DNA of 64,000 nucleotides, from the NCBI GenBank assembly GCA_024509875.1, contig JAMPIV010018780.1, positions 1,309,058 to 1,373,057 on the forward strand, in the 5' to 3' direction. The notes below the pieces were generated by a model that saw only the letters and a program-made list of their open reading frames with translations, was not told where the DNA came from and made no database searches. Positions within the stretch are counted from its first letter, which is position 1; each line of letters starts with the position of its first letter. This document shows positions 38,616-56,186 of this stretch, one piece after another. The position numbers were made by a program, and so were the translations under genes. The DNA is from Oreohelix idahoensis (Eukaryota; Mollusca; Gastropoda; Stylommatophora; Oreohelicidae).

Positions 38616-39334
38616 TTCTTTCATAACATTTTATCATAAGGAAATGTCACAAACCATCTAAGTTGAAAGGGAATAATCCACTAAATGTTTGAGACCATGT
38701 GGTACATCTGTTTAGAAATGCATTTCAAATGCATGATGTAAGGGCACAGTAGTAAATATATTACCACTATGTGCCTGCAACAGTAGAAAAATCTGGTTTT
38801 GTAGTTAAAAAGTACATTAAGAAGATATATGTAGGAATTTTGTGTTACATGAGGAAAAACAAAATTACTTTTTAAATGACATATTTCATGTTGGAGATGT
38901 TATTCACATTGAAATGGGCAATGAGTCCTCATTGACATTATGATCTTCATTTTCTATTATATAACCACATCCGTATCTCTCATTAAGTGAGCAGCCTCAG
39001 GCTTCTCTCATCACCTTACAATTTCTCTGTCTTAGAGATTGGTGAATGCCATGCTGTCAGTCTGTCTCTCTTGTGGAGCTGCCCTTTTTTTTTTTTTTGA
39101 AGGTATGATCTCCTGTTTGCTTGTCTTCCCAACATGGACATCTGTCCGTCAGTTTTTTTAAAATTTATTGAACAAATAGCATTTGAGTCTACAGTGGCCA
39201 ATTCAGTCTGAAAATTATCACTTGGTCTCTTCTCTGGTAAGGAGTCATAAGCATTTGTTATATCTGTGTCTGGGTGTTCTCTGTGCAATTTTTCTTTGAA
39301 GTTATTTTTCATATTATGGCTTTTATGTCTACAC

Positions 39335-39680
39335 TAGTGTAAAAGCCCGTCATAAGATGGGAATTAATTTCAAAAGCACCAATACGTAATGGCAATTTTA
39401 CTTATTCAAAAGTATTTAAAAAAACCACTGTGCATCACCACAGTACACGAACTGCGTAGCAGCAGCGAGGATCCCAATGTGTGTATTCGGGATCACACAT
39501 TCTATAAATATATTTTTGTGCACACCGTCATTTGCGCATTCTTCTTTGGTAAGTGTTACTATTTTTCGGGAGGGAAACAATACAATTAATGTCTAACTTT
39601 CAAGCAAAGTTGCATCCCTTAGTGTTATGCACTGACAGAAAAAGCTGGGATTTTATATATAGGATATGTTGTCCTGTCCT
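39335..39680. mobile_element. Possible non-autonomous Helitron/Helentron-like element
   Basis: TCTACACTAGTGTAAAAGCC at the left and GCTGGGATTTTATATATAGG at the right resemble terminal sequences of Helentron-type elements. There is no ORF and no target duplication, as expected for that group, but the match is from memory and weak. Confidence 0.25.
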
Positions 39681-39689
39681 CAATTCGAC

Positions 39690-39870
39690 TAATATGAGGT
39701 TGTGCATGGGGCTGGCAACATCATCATGTGAAGCCGATTGCAGCAGAAGTCACAGAGCATGTGAATGCTTTATGTAGGCCTCCTGCAAGGGGGGGGGGGG
39801 GGGCAACTGTAGTGGTGGTTCCATGCTCCATAAGGAGTGAAAAGGAAAGTGATAATGCTGATGACGATTT
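39690..39870. repeat. Dispersed repeat, copy of 7425-7590
   Basis: Same order of blocks as at 7425-7590, with a G16 tract inserted at 39789. Region 39870-40560 is otherwise featureless and AT-rich. Confidence 0.6.
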
Positions 39871-40573
39871 ATAACATACGGTCACCAGTCACCATTGTCT
39901 GTAGCATCCAGTTAAATAAGTCTTTAAATGATTACTGCTTTATTTGGAGCTGAAGTGTTACAGCTTTTGACATAAAATATTTTGATGTTTTGAAGATATT
40001 TTGATAAGCAGAGAATCATGTTCTCATTATCAAAGATTATGCAGGATGAGCTGGTTGTTATGCGTGTGTCTATCGAAAATACAGAAGAAAAAGTGTGAAG
40101 TTGCTTTTGGCAAGTCTTGCTGAAAATACTGCAGAGACTGTGCTAAAGAAGTGTGTGGTAGTAAGAACTGCATTATGTGCATGCTGTAATAGAGGTACAC
40201 TATATTCTTATGCCTTGTGAATGATGAAGACTTTTCTTGTTCTTTCTTTCTTTTTAAAACCTTCATAGCATAATTTTTCTTGCTTGTTTTTAAATCAAAA
40301 GACAGTTAAAGTACTAAATGAACTAACTGTGAAACATGATGTCTAACAGTGTTGCCAATCAAAAATAATGTTTTATTTGGTATGAAGTTATTTCAGACCA
40401 TATTTGATTTATATGCAGAACACTTTATGCAATAAATTAAGATTTTAAATTAGAAAATACTTCTTGTTATTGTTTTTATTTTTTAAGAAATAGCTCTCCC
40501 ATCCTTATTCTTCTTTGGAGCTCATTTCAAGCAAAATAATTGACGACTGCATACATTTGTAGGTGGTTGAGAT

Positions 40574-40744
40574 CAGGGGGTTCTCATCCTTTTTTTGTTG
40601 TTCATGCCCTCCCCTTCTGAGCCTCATTTTCCTCTGTGGCTCCCTCATAGTCGCTGTTAGCTGGAAAAAAGGTACTTTACCATCTTACTGTGGCCCCCTA
40701 GAAATATGGCTTGGCCCCCTGAGGGGCCACGTTGAGAACCACTG
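40574..40744. mobile_element. hAT-type MITE
   Basis: Ends CAGGGGGTTCTCATCC and GTTGAGAACCACTG are inverted repeats of the CAGNGGTTCTCAA type. The 8-bp flanks GTTGAGAT and GTATAGAT match at 6 of 8, as expected of hAT target duplications. 171 bp, no ORF. Confidence 0.8.
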
Positions 40745-41283
40745 GTATAGATGACAGTTCATAATTCCTGAATGGTTATGACAAGATACAGATACAAGAT
40801 ACGACAAGATAGCTACATTAGATACAGATGAGATGATGTGATGTTGATGACCAAGATATTGTGAAATGTTATTACATCAAGGACATTAATTCCCCACGTG
40901 ATAATGATAACACAATCATTTTGTGATACTATTATAAAGATAGTTCCATGAGATGTTGTGATACTGATGATATAGAAGATCTCTGTTGAAATGCTGATGA
41001 TTCTGGAAACATTTATTTCTTAAAACTATTTTTTCTCATAACTGCAGTCACTATTAAATGCATAGAAGAATCTTACTGAATTGTGACAATTTAGTTACAG
41101 CATATGGTCACACATCTTCAAAATATGTTTCTTACACATCTAACAAAAAAATTAAGTGGATATTAACAACAATGAAAGAGCCTAAAAAAAAAACTGTGTT
41201 TATATATGAAAACTAATTAATTCACTTTAGTAACTCAAGCTTCTGACTCAGTTCCATGCCCACTGCTTTAAAAAGCAGTTAGA

Positions 41284-41735
41284 TGATCTTCTTATTCTTC
41301 GTACACTCTCAGAGATCTACTTGAATATTTTGAATGAAAGCAGTCGTCAGTTTGAGGCTATTTGTATCTCTGTAGAGTTTTTCCAGGAATGGTACTGGTG
41401 ATGACCATATGTGTTTTTTCTGTTGCTCATAAGTTGGACATCTTTGAAGCAAATGTTCAGCAGTCATTTTATCGGTGCCACAGTTACACTTATTGGTAGT
41501 TCCTATTTTTAGCTGATTGAATAGATGAAGTCCCAATCTGTTGTGGCCCGTGCGGAGTCTGAAGATTATCATTTGTTCTCTTCTGCCGAGCTGGTAATAT
41601 GCATTATTGTTTGTGTCCTGGATGCTCTGCATTCCATTTGTTTCTGCATCTGATCTTACAGAAATGGGAAACCAGAAAGCAAAATATTCTCTGACTAAAA
41701 TAACAGTGTTTAATAAACATCTCTTTGGCAAAATG
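41284..41735 (-). mobile_element. RNase-H LINE C-terminal end
   Basis: The - strand frame 41731-41309 contains YYQLGRREQMIIFRLRTGHN, LFNQLKIGTTNKCNCGTDKM and TAEHLLQRCPTYEQQKKHI, the same family as 30570-31308. A TTC-type tail lies at 41287-41298. Better preserved than the intronic copy. Confidence 0.85.
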
Positions 41736-42049
41736 ATTTAAAGTATAAATTGGTATAAATGTTTAAACAAATATAACACACATATTGAATTTATCAACAC
41801 TATCCAAACTGACACAAAAGAATGAAAGGCATCAAGGTGTATGGGAAATACCTGCTGCACTTAAAAGTAGATTTAAAAGAAGGTAAATGACTTATACAGA
41901 AACACGTTTTATCAACACACTGTTCAAAAAGTGATTTTCTTCTTGTTACTGACAAGAGTTTTAGCTTAGCTTTAATATCATTAATTGAGGATAAGAGAGT
42001 AACCAATGAAACATTTGGCAAAAGAAGCTGTATATAATCACTGTTTTTA

Positions 42050-42085
<36 letters not shown>

Positions 42086-42189
42086 ACACACATACACACG
42101 CACAACTTCAAACTAAAATAATCCAAACCTGAGACTGTAAACCAAAAGGCAATGTGGTGACAAATAACATATGCTAGGATCGTTGGATC

Positions 42190-42540
42190 ATCTCTTGAAT
42201 GTAGTCATTATTTTTCAGTATTATTTTTACTTTCCTATTTTCTAAATGTGTTGTATTTTAATCTCCTGTTTTCTAAATGTTTTGTATTTTAATCTCCTGT
42301 TTTCTAAATGAGATGTAAGTATTTCACTCTCTTATTTTTTTAAATGTGTTGTAAGTATTTTAATCTCATGTTTTCTAAATGTGTTGTATGTATTTTAGTC
42401 TCTTATTTTTTAAATGTATTGTCAGCATTTTACTCTCTTATTTTCTGAACGTGTTGTGAGTCTTGTATTCTCCTATTTGCTAAAGATGTTGTGAGTTATA
42501 CTCTCTCATTTTCTTAATGTGTTTTAAGTCCTTTACATGC
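42190..42540. repeat. Minisatellite, degenerate units of about 40 bp
   Basis: Repeated pattern TCTTATTTTCTAAATGTGTT followed by GTAAGTATTTTAATCTC-like sequence, about eight units with much variation. The (CT)n tract at 42050-42085 precedes it. Confidence 0.8.
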
Positions 42541-43876
42541 TGACCGTCTGCTCGTCTCAGCTTATATTAGTCTCAACAATTTAAAAATAAGCATGAGAAT
42601 GCCCTTTAACCACAGACAGTGAACATTCTGTTGTGTATTAGAAATGAACAACACTCTAGGACAACTTTACTTTACAAGACGTAATCAAAACTGTTGGTCC
42701 TATGCTGGACAATGACTGGTGGCAGTATAGGTCTTAACGTAATACAAAAAGTACACACATTTCACTTTCAGTATCTGCTACAAACAGCTTATATAGCAAG
42801 CATTGGTATTACATATATTCTATTTACAATCTCACAACTTTTCAAAGTTGGTATGTATAAAATAATACTACAACATCATCATTATCCTGTTTGCACCTTA
42901 CAGAACAAGGAACCACTACTGTAACTAGTCCTTTTGCAGCAGTGATTTCTATGCTACTGTGGTATATGTTTCTTTCCTTAGAAAACAAAATTTTAGCATA
43001 AGCAGCAACATATTTATTTATTAATGTTTAATAAATTTCTTTCTGTAGCATGTTCAGTTGTGACAAAAATACCAGAAAACACTCAATGAATAAATAGCTG
43101 TGTTGTGAACTGAGCCAGGGATGCCTCCTCTGATACAGTATTCCTTTGAAATACTAAACTTCTGACCTTAACTGTGAAGTTATTCAGACAATTCACATAA
43201 TCATGACAAAACATCACTGAAATCACAATTTCTTATTTTGCACAAATGAGAAGCTGCATCCCTGTCCATGCTGAGAAATCTGATCTCAAATGTTCAATAT
43301 ACAGTTACTTAAGGCCCAATAACCTTTATACTGAACTACTAAATTGTATAGGTTGTTCATGCTTTTAAAACCAAATACTGATTTAAGAATGTAAACTTGT
43401 TTCATAAACTAGAACAACATCCACTTACTTTTGAAATGACCCATATGTAACCCAAGACATTAATACATGTTTTATTATCAATTTTAATATCTTCTCAAAT
43501 ATAATGGGTCACATGTAGGACACTGGGCTTCAAGGGGTTAAATAGATTTATAAATAAGGGATTGTAATTTTAGTGTTATTCAGGCATGATTATATGAATT
43601 TATGGGCTATATTTCAGTGGTTGGTTTTTTGGTTAAATGATCTCTTCTGATGAACAAGACTCCTGTGTTCAATTCTATATTCGATTCTAGATATTTATAC
43701 CTCTCAGTCGTTTTTTTCTTTTTAATGTTTGTTCTTTCTCTACCTTGTATCAGGGTGTAAAATGTATTCTGTAACAGGTAAAATTCTGTATTCTGTTAAA
43801 AAATTATCCAGTGACAAGCTGTAATGTGTTATATTATTATGTAACTTGTTTTAATCTATAAAACTTATGTGGTAAC
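42541..43876. other. Intergenic DNA between PIGQ and DNAL4 (DNAL4-proximal)
   Basis: AT-rich, no exon or recognised repeat. It includes the likely DNAL4 3' flank. Confidence 0.5.
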
Positions 43877-43882
43877 TTTATT
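43877..43882 (-). terminator. Poly(A) signal AATAAA of DNAL4
   Basis: AATAAA on the - strand, about 86 nt downstream of the DNAL4 stop codon, the expected place for a short 3' UTR. Confidence 0.6.
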
Positions 43883-43967
43883 CATGTAATAACTAAAATC
43901 TGCAATGGTGAAATGAGTTTAAATACATATGTTAGTGACTAAACAGGTTACATCAGGCACACAAAAG

Positions 43968-49276
<5,309 letters not shown>

Positions 49277-49277
<1 letters not shown>

Positions 49278-49369
49278 TATCTTGTTAATACAACGTTGAT
49301 TTTAACGCCCGAGGCATTGAACCTTTTGGCATCTGTATCAACTTTCTTTTCCTCTGTAACTTCTGCCAT
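49277..49369 (-). CDS. Upstream ORF created by the DNAL4 start duplication
   Basis: The ATG at 49369 opens a 30-codon ORF. Its first 16 residues equal those of DNAL4, followed by 14 unrelated residues (FNASGVKINVVLTR). Its stop TAA shares the A of the genuine DNAL4 ATG (TAATG). It is only translated if transcription starts beyond 49369, which I cannot see; both ATGs share the same flanking context because they are duplicates. Confidence 0.6.
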
Positions 49370-49475
49370 TATCTTGTTAATACAACGTTGATTTTAACGC
49401 CCGAGGCTTCCGCAGTTGTTTACAAACATAACCTTACAAGACCTCATACGGTTACTAAGATCTGCACGCATGCGC

Positions 49476-49640
49476 GAAGGCTGTGAAAGCCTGGTGTGTT
49501 TGTGTTAATATGTAATTTACTCTGCCATCCAGCAGAGGCGTACTTATAGTAATTGGCACCCGAGGGATCCCACCTTTGGCACCCCATCCCTCCCCCTGTG
49601 ACCCTCCCCCCCCTGCTTTGCAGTAGTGGTCCAACCCCCC
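49476..49640. repeat. Dispersed repeat, copy at 50795-50960
   Basis: About 150 bp nearly identical to 50795-50960 in direct orientation (CTGTGAAAGCCTGG, GTAATTTACTCTGCCATC, TTGGCACCCGAGGGATCCCA, CTTTGCAGTAGTGGTCCAAC). Confidence 0.92.
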
Positions 49641-49654
49641 TCAATATAGCAATT

Positions 49655-49712
49655 TTACTCCTGAAAAACCCTCTGTGGGGGGGAAGTCATTGGGCCGAAT
49701 TGCCCAATTTTA
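49655..49712 (+). mobile_element. Internally deleted SINE piece, family of 51015-51286
   Basis: AAACCCTCTGTGG then GTCATTGGGCCGAA and an A-rich tail, the two ends of the SINE body joined. Confidence 0.6.
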
Positions 49713-49772
49713 GAAAAAAAAACAAAATTAATTGCAAAGGAACGGTACAAAAATATTAAATCTCTATCTCTT

Positions 49773-49803
<31 letters not shown>
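49773..49803. repeat. Poly(C) tract, about 30 bp
   Basis: Uninterrupted C. Region 49810-50790 beyond it is AT-rich and featureless. Confidence 0.97.
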
Positions 49804-50794
49804 ATATACAAGGTAGGCGATAATTATGTACTCTAACTCTTTCTGTTCACAGCAAGAGAGCCCAAAAACCTATCCCCAAATGCCGCAAGTGTGTAGAGTG
49901 AAAGCTCAAATCCCTGAGGTTCGAACGAACGAACTCTGTTGTTGGCGTTTTTCATGTCATGTCTTTTTTTCAGCTGTCTGTTTTTTTTTGTTTTGTTATC
50001 TTTTTTCTTTATTTTTGTTTTTAAAAATATTCCCTCCTGCCTCTGAAGGGTTTAATAAGGTTATATTAAGTCTGTAATTTCAGATAATGTGTGCAGTTGC
50101 CAATAAGGGATATTTAACTGGAACCACCAGACCTTTACACCCCTCCACCTTAATATTATTCTTGTTCAAAGTTTCTTCTTGATTTTGTTGGGTTTTTTTT
50201 TTTTCTTTTTAACATAAAAGCGTAATTGTTAATTGTGGTTTTCCCTATTTGCAATGATTTGACAAATGTGATGCCACTTTCTCCTATCGGCAGTTTTTCA
50301 TATTATTTGGAATTGAAAACAATATATATCCTAATTATAACCCATCAGAGGTTGAACGGGATATTTTTCTTCATTAATATTTTTTTTTAAAATAAAAAAT
50401 TGGCGACATCATCCATCCTGTCCAATCATTGTAAATAGAGAACATTAATATTTCCAAATTGTATGTGTGAGTCTGTTTTCTTTCTTTTATCCTAGAATAG
50501 TAGTCTTCTCATTCTGGTTTTGGTGTTTTAAAAAAAAAAAAATTTGAGGGTTAAATAAAAAGGGGGGAGTGGCGGTGCAGAGCCGGCTCTTGGGCTGTGT
50601 AAGCAACACCGGGCGCCATTTTTAAGGGATCGCTGGAAGTTAAATAAATAAGTGTGGAAATTATAGTGTCATCCGACTCAACAGTATGAACATGTTTCTC
50701 ATAAGAGACAATACAGTACGGCTCCAGTGGATGGCGGCGCCAAAACGAGATCTCGCATCACCTTGAAAAAATCCCTAAGGTAAGCTATGGGGCA

Positions 50795-50960
50795 GGGCTG
50801 TGAAAGCCTGGGGTGTTTGTGTTAATATGTAATTTACTCTGCCATCAGCAGCAGAGGCGTACTTATAGTAATTGGCACCCGAGGGATCCCACCTTTGGCA
50901 CCCCATCCCTCCCCCCTGTGACGGTATTGCCTCCCCTGCTTTGCAGTAGTGGTCCAACAG
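50795..50960. repeat. Dispersed repeat, copy of 49476-49640
   Basis: Second copy, with small indels. No coding potential. Confidence 0.92.
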
Positions 50961-51014
50961 TGGCCAAAACTCAATAGTATCTAATATGGGCTTCAAAGGT
51001 ATCTACCTTCGCAC

Positions 51015-51286
51015 GGGAGCCGCGCTGGTGTAATGGCTTCGGCGTTGTACTGGCGACCATTTGTTCATGGTTCAAACCCGGGCGTCAGCGTTTGAAGAAA
51101 TGTTTACGGCCGGAAATTTGACTGAATAACCTGAACGGCTCCTGAGATAAACCCTCTGTGGATGGGAAGGAGCGAAGCTCCTGACCGGGTTGGAAGGAAA
51201 GTCCTCAGGTTCCCCAGCCTCGCAATGACATGTCATTGGGCCGAAGGGCTGAAAGCCCAAGTGCCGCTGGTTAAGAAAAAAAAAAA
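51015..51286 (+). mobile_element. Full-length tRNA-derived SINE with 14-bp target duplication
   Basis: Head GGGAGCCGCGCTGGTGTAAT has a box A-like part (TGGTGTAATGG) and box B GGTTCAAACCC. The body ends GGGCTGAAAGCCCAAGTGCC and has an A12 tail. Perfect target duplication ATCTACCTTCGCAC at 51001-51014 and 51287-51300. A young insertion; likely pol III transcribed. Confidence 0.95.
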
Positions 51287-51300
51287 ATCTACCTTCGCAC

Positions 51301-52200
51301 AAGATTACTCTTGGCAGAGATGTAGATAGAAGGGTAATGACACTTCTATTACAGAGGGAGTCTTCACAAGATATTCAGATAAGCGAAAACAATGCAAACG
51401 CTAATTCTAGAATCTACCGACAACTTTTGTGTAGGAATTAAGCACTTATTAATTTTAGCTCGTTCAAGCCCGCACCCCTGATTTACTCAGTGGAATTCTT
51501 ATTATTCTGGTATAGCTCTGTTTAGACTGTGTGTAGTAAATTTACTGAGACAAACATGCAGTAACTTTAAAATGATTAAATAGAAGTTAAATTTGTAACA
51601 TTACAAATAACCAAATTTAATAATCACTTTAGTTTTTAACAGTTTAAAAATAAATTGAATAGTTTAGAAGAAATGTTTCATCATTGATTTATAGAAGAGA
51701 TGATGGAAAAAAAGTTCACTTTGGCAGCGTATAATTTTCACTTAGCGGCCAATAGTAGTTTCTGCTCCCGCTGATGAGTTCTGTTTACACTGCTCTCGCT
51801 CGTCGCTGGTCAAGGTTAAAAGTGCCGTACGTTCCTAGAATGTCAAGGAGTTACGGCCAAACTGGTCCTGCGTCTGTCTAAAAGACCCTCTTATAATGGC
51901 GTCTCGCACAGCGTCAGTCCACTTCTACCTTCACTTGGTTCCAGAGATAGTACTTTATGCTGGTACCACCAATAACTATGGTAAAAAAGTGAGCCGAAAC
52001 GTTCTCCTCAGTATTGCGTTTCCCTCTTCTGTTCTACCACCCCATTTATCTCAGAATTTACCCTCGATGAGAATTAAATTTAATCCCTCAGGATAAAACT
52101 TTCTTTACATTTAAATAGAATAGCTTTATCTTTACATTACATTTAAATGAAAAGGTTAATAATACAGATAGTCTGTTTACATTTACATCTCCACTGATTG
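51301..52200. other. Intergenic, nothing recognised
   Basis: AT-rich. Short open frames only; no exon or repeat that I can support. Confidence 0.5.
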
Positions 52201-52218
52201 AAAAGGGTTCACAATATA

Positions 52219-52390
52219 AACTGAATATGTTTTCATTTATGTTTACACAGTTTTAAACAGTTTGAAACTTCCATTAATTTAAAAATGAATATTTTCACAG
52301 ACATTTACACGGGTTTAAAGCTTGAAAACTTACACTAATTTTAAAGTGAATATGTTTATATGGACATTTACACTGCTTGAAATTGTAAGT
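52219..52390. repeat. Degenerate tandem repeat, about 3 units of 60-70 bp
   Basis: The pattern GAATATGTTT, ACATTTACAC, TTTAAA, CTTGAAA, CATTAATTTAAA recurs three times with substitutions. Confidence 0.6.
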
Positions 52391-52611
52391 ATTATAATTA
52401 CAATGTACATAATTTCTTTTATATTTTCCTCCCTGCTCCATATGAACCTGGGATTACCTTTTGCTTTTAGTTCTCTTTAAGAAACTAGCAATACAACAAT
52501 CACCAGCCCGTGCAGTGGAGGTTCATGAATCATCATTCTATACACTGAGGTTGCCAGCCTCAAATAACTTTGACATTCACGAGCGATTTTCACATATTAA
52601 AATTCACATGG

Positions 52612-52747
<136 letters not shown>

Positions 52748-53029
52748 TTCACATGTTAGTAATAAAATACAGAATGTAAAATGACAACTTACGCCAATCC
52801 TGGCTCACAGACTTTTGCTCATATGAATAAAAGAGACTTGAATCAGCCTCTTACACACGTCTTGGGTGTCGTTAATTTAATCAGTTCCCTCTTTGACTTT
52901 GTGTGTTGTCCTTCAGTTTCCTCAGTCCCGGTTTCCTTATTTAATATGAAAGAGATTTCCTGGGCTATGAAAGTCCGTCCAAAATTCTCCAATAAAAGGT
53001 GTCCATATCGGAATTCTGAATTCTAGGTT

Positions 53030-55430
53030 TCTGTCGTAGATTTTTGATAGGGGAATTAAGACTTGGGTTGGTCCCTTCTGAATAGATTAGAATAAGTGAT
53101 AGCCACAGTGAGAAATAATAATAGAAAAAGATTTCCACGAGTGAGATGGTAGAAATTAATAGAGTCTGTCCCTGAAATCGAGAATCTTTTCTCTTTCAGC
53201 CTATCTTCTACAACAGATCTAGAAGAGTCAGACAGTCTATTATAATATATATTAAATATATATACCACTCACGTACACACACACATAAGTGACGACAGTT
53301 AGACGCACAGATGTGGAAAAACTATAACAATGGAATATAGATATGTTGGAACGAGCTGACCGACACGCTTGAATAAAGTTTATGTAAATTTATTAACATA
53401 AGGAAAATTTACCACAACACATAAATGTTAATATCAAGCATAGAAAATACATATAATGAATTGCTACAAGAATGATAGACCCATAGGTATAATCTTTTCC
53501 CTCGATGTAAGCCCACCGTCCTGTTCGAAGAAAATGTGATAGCCCCAAAGAGTCACGGATGCATACGCTATAGTCTAAGAGTTCCCATTAAAGGTATGAA
53601 CAGAACGGATACTCTACTCTATCCTAAGGAAAATATCATTAGCAACAAAACTGCATAAAGGAAGTTAAACCAGCAAAATGGGTGCCAAAAATACAACAAT
53701 AAAGGAATCACTCAGTCCTGCATTCACTCTATTCATGTCAGCCGTGGCCATGCGCTTGCATTCGTACTTACAGCTTTGGTAGCAACTTCTGGAAAAACAA
53801 TTTTTAGGACATACACATACAGAATCTCCTGTGTTATTCTTGGCCAAGGGAACCCCAGCTCCGCAAAGACAGGTTGAATTCACTACTTCAGGGAATGTTT
53901 CCTTGGTTATTATTATTTAGGATATCTGTTTATGTCACATTAAAATTGTCCAGGCACGAAAGTTAACAGCGAGCACAGTGTCAATAGCTTAGGTTTTCCA
54001 GTACCTAGGAATGTCAGGTCGGTGCCTTCTCTCAGTATAGAAATTTAATTTGGTCACACCACAATTAGTCAAAAATGTCGGAATGTTAATGGTTTTTAAT
54101 TTTTCTCGCCACAGGGCTACCTGTACATGAGAGTTTGTGAAGAAATATAATCTGGCTCAATAGGCCCAATATAGGCATTTAGTCTTTAAAACCGTCAGTG
54201 AGATTTGTACTCTGTCTATTTCTGGAGGCAAACGCACTGCCAGACAGGTGTTAACTTGTAGACCCACGTGGTTAAAGATAACAATGTTTCTTCTCTCAGT
54301 TGTACTAAAACCGCTGGTAAAAGTTGGGCTGACCCAAAACTGTATAAGGAAGAAAAAAGTACAAAATACTTAACCACAATATTTACTTCGGTTATAATTT
54401 ACATTATAACTGCAAGCGTAGAGCTTGTCTTAACGTTAAAACTCCCGTGAAATAATTATGATCGTTTAAAAAAATCAATCATCATGAATTAGAAATACCT
54501 ACATATTTCGTCAATACTCAATGATGACTCAGTGCAGTTATAAGTTAGTTACAATATACTCGGACTGGTTACTAGCAATTTAATTAAATTTTATTTACAG
54601 CTGCATGAGTTTAAGCTAGAAATAATAATTTATTCTGCTTTCCACTGTAACACGTCAACTAGAGAATATAACAGACTTATAATTTAATCCCTCTGCACAG
54701 AAATTAACTAGTGAAATAAAATAGGCGATTTACCACTTAAATCACTCACAAAATACTAGATATGTAATATTACCTCCAAACAGCACTACAGGCGATCACC
54801 ACGACTAGAATTATTCACTAGATAGGTATTCTAGAAGCTCGGCAAAAATTGACGAGAAAACTAAGAACTTCGCTATACAAGCTTATTCTCTAGCACGAGC
54901 GATCCGTCTACTGCAACTTAGGAGGACTGAATGCATGCAGTCTAACTACTAGGGTTTATATCTTATGAAAAGAAATGATTTCCTAATTCTCGAAAACCCG
55001 AAATAGTTCCCGTCTTAACACCTACATAAAACTCAGACGACGGCAATGAAACTGCCAGATGCGTTTCACACCTGTCGCTACCTATGGTCATACCCGAGCG
55101 ATGCCTGTTGGCGCCTCTCACACTTAACACCGAGAAACTTAACCAAGAGTGCCGTGTCAGATGAAAATGTTAGACGATTGACTGCAATCATATGTCTGTC
55201 GAGAACGAATTTCACATTATTCGGTCTCATCTAGGACCTAGCTTAACATCAATAAAAAGTGCGTTGCTAAATAAGAAAAGAGAGAGGCGAAGGTATGAAT
55301 GGGAGAGTTATATTTTCACAATCAAACGAATGCGAAAAAAGAAAAAGGATAAAAGAGCGATAATAAAGTAGAAGACGCGGGTAGAATAGAGAAAAGATAT
55401 AGAAATTTATTAATCATAAATCTCTCTGCG
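53030..55430 (-). repeat. Long dispersed repeat, copy B (reverse of 16900-19540)
   Basis: Reverse complement aligns along 16900-19540 with many substitutions and indels. On the - strand an acceptor TATACAG (near 54341) is followed by about 60 open codons (FWVSPTFTSGF, VIFNHVGLQVNTCLAVRLPP, EIDRVQISLTVLKTKC). Later come other open pieces (VALWREKL, TNCGVTKLNFYTE) and the Cys-rich ORF at 53883-53665. Stops interrupt them, so as a gene it is decayed. Confidence 0.7.
53665..53883 (-). CDS. Cysteine-rich ORF with hydrophobic tail inside repeat copy B (fragment)
   Basis: 72 residues with 11 cysteines among the first 43 (STCLCGAGVPLAKNNTG, SVCVCPKNCFSRSC, QSCKYECKR), one possible N-glycosylation site, and a C-terminal hydrophobic stretch SFIVVFLAPILLV before the stop. 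That layout resembles the end of a GPI-anchored extracellular protein. The first in-frame Met is not a convincing start; it is more likely an exon or fragment. The aligned region of copy A (about 18590-18790) has lost the frame. I do not recognise the family. Confidence 0.4.
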   Translation of the reverse strand: MNSTCLCGAGVPLAKNNTGDSVCVCPKNCFSRSCYQSCKYECKRMATADMNRVNAGLSDSFIVVFLAPILLV

Positions 55431-56173
55431 ACAGTTTCACTCTAGCAAGGTCTGGTATCTTGGCAAGCGATCTTCACAGTGGAATAACATTGAAACGTGT
55501 CAGGTTATATTCCCGGTCTCCTACGCATCTGTTTGTTATGGAGTTAAATAAACGCTCCAATCATTTTCAAACAGGCGGGTGAGGGTGTGGTACTTTCAAA
55601 ATATTCTACGTGAAATAAGGTGCGTAAAGCAAAAGGTCACGAATTACCATATATGGCAATGAGACATACGATACCTAGCGTACAGACTCGTGAACATATC
55701 GTTAACCTCAAATGACAACGTGTTCCAAAAGTAACAATTCATTACTTTATCAGAAAGTAATCTCTTATCTGTGTCTGTCCATAAGTTGTCTCTCCGTATT
55801 TCAAGCTTTGGTGATGCGCGCACCCGTCTTATCGGTGGTTAGGCAGATAGCGCTGGGCGATGTACGTGTTAATCTGCCACGGCCAAGCTGTGGTACAAGG
55901 GAATTTTACCAACCTGCCTCTCGTAATATTTTCTCGACATCTCCTTGCAAATGTGGGATGTTTATCGTCCACACGTAGTGTCAGATAAGAGACAAGGCAC
56001 AATATACTGAAAGTAGTGAAAGAATACTTGAAAATATAAACTATCTGCTACATAGTATAGAAAGAAAGAAAGAAAGTGCGACAATTGAAAGCATGCAATA
56101 AAATCAGTACCATAAATGCACCGATTACTGCTGAGTGAAACAGAGATCGAGAGGGATCGCCCCATTCTGTCAC

Positions 56174-56186
56174 ACCCCTCCCCTAA
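56174..56186 (-). promoter_or_regulatory. Candidate polypurine tract and LTR start at the outer end of copy B
   Basis: - strand AGGGGAGGGG followed by TGTGACAGAATGGGG. A purine run directly before TG at the outer edge of a long repeat is what a 3' LTR start looks like. If right, the LTR would run from 56174 to about 53030 or beyond. Inferred, not shown. Confidence 0.4.

Noticed and set aside
51015..51090. Possible tRNA gene (also at 10437 and reversed at 57460)
   Set aside because: Boxes A and B are present, but each continues into a SINE body with target duplications, and the stems do not fold as a functional tRNA.
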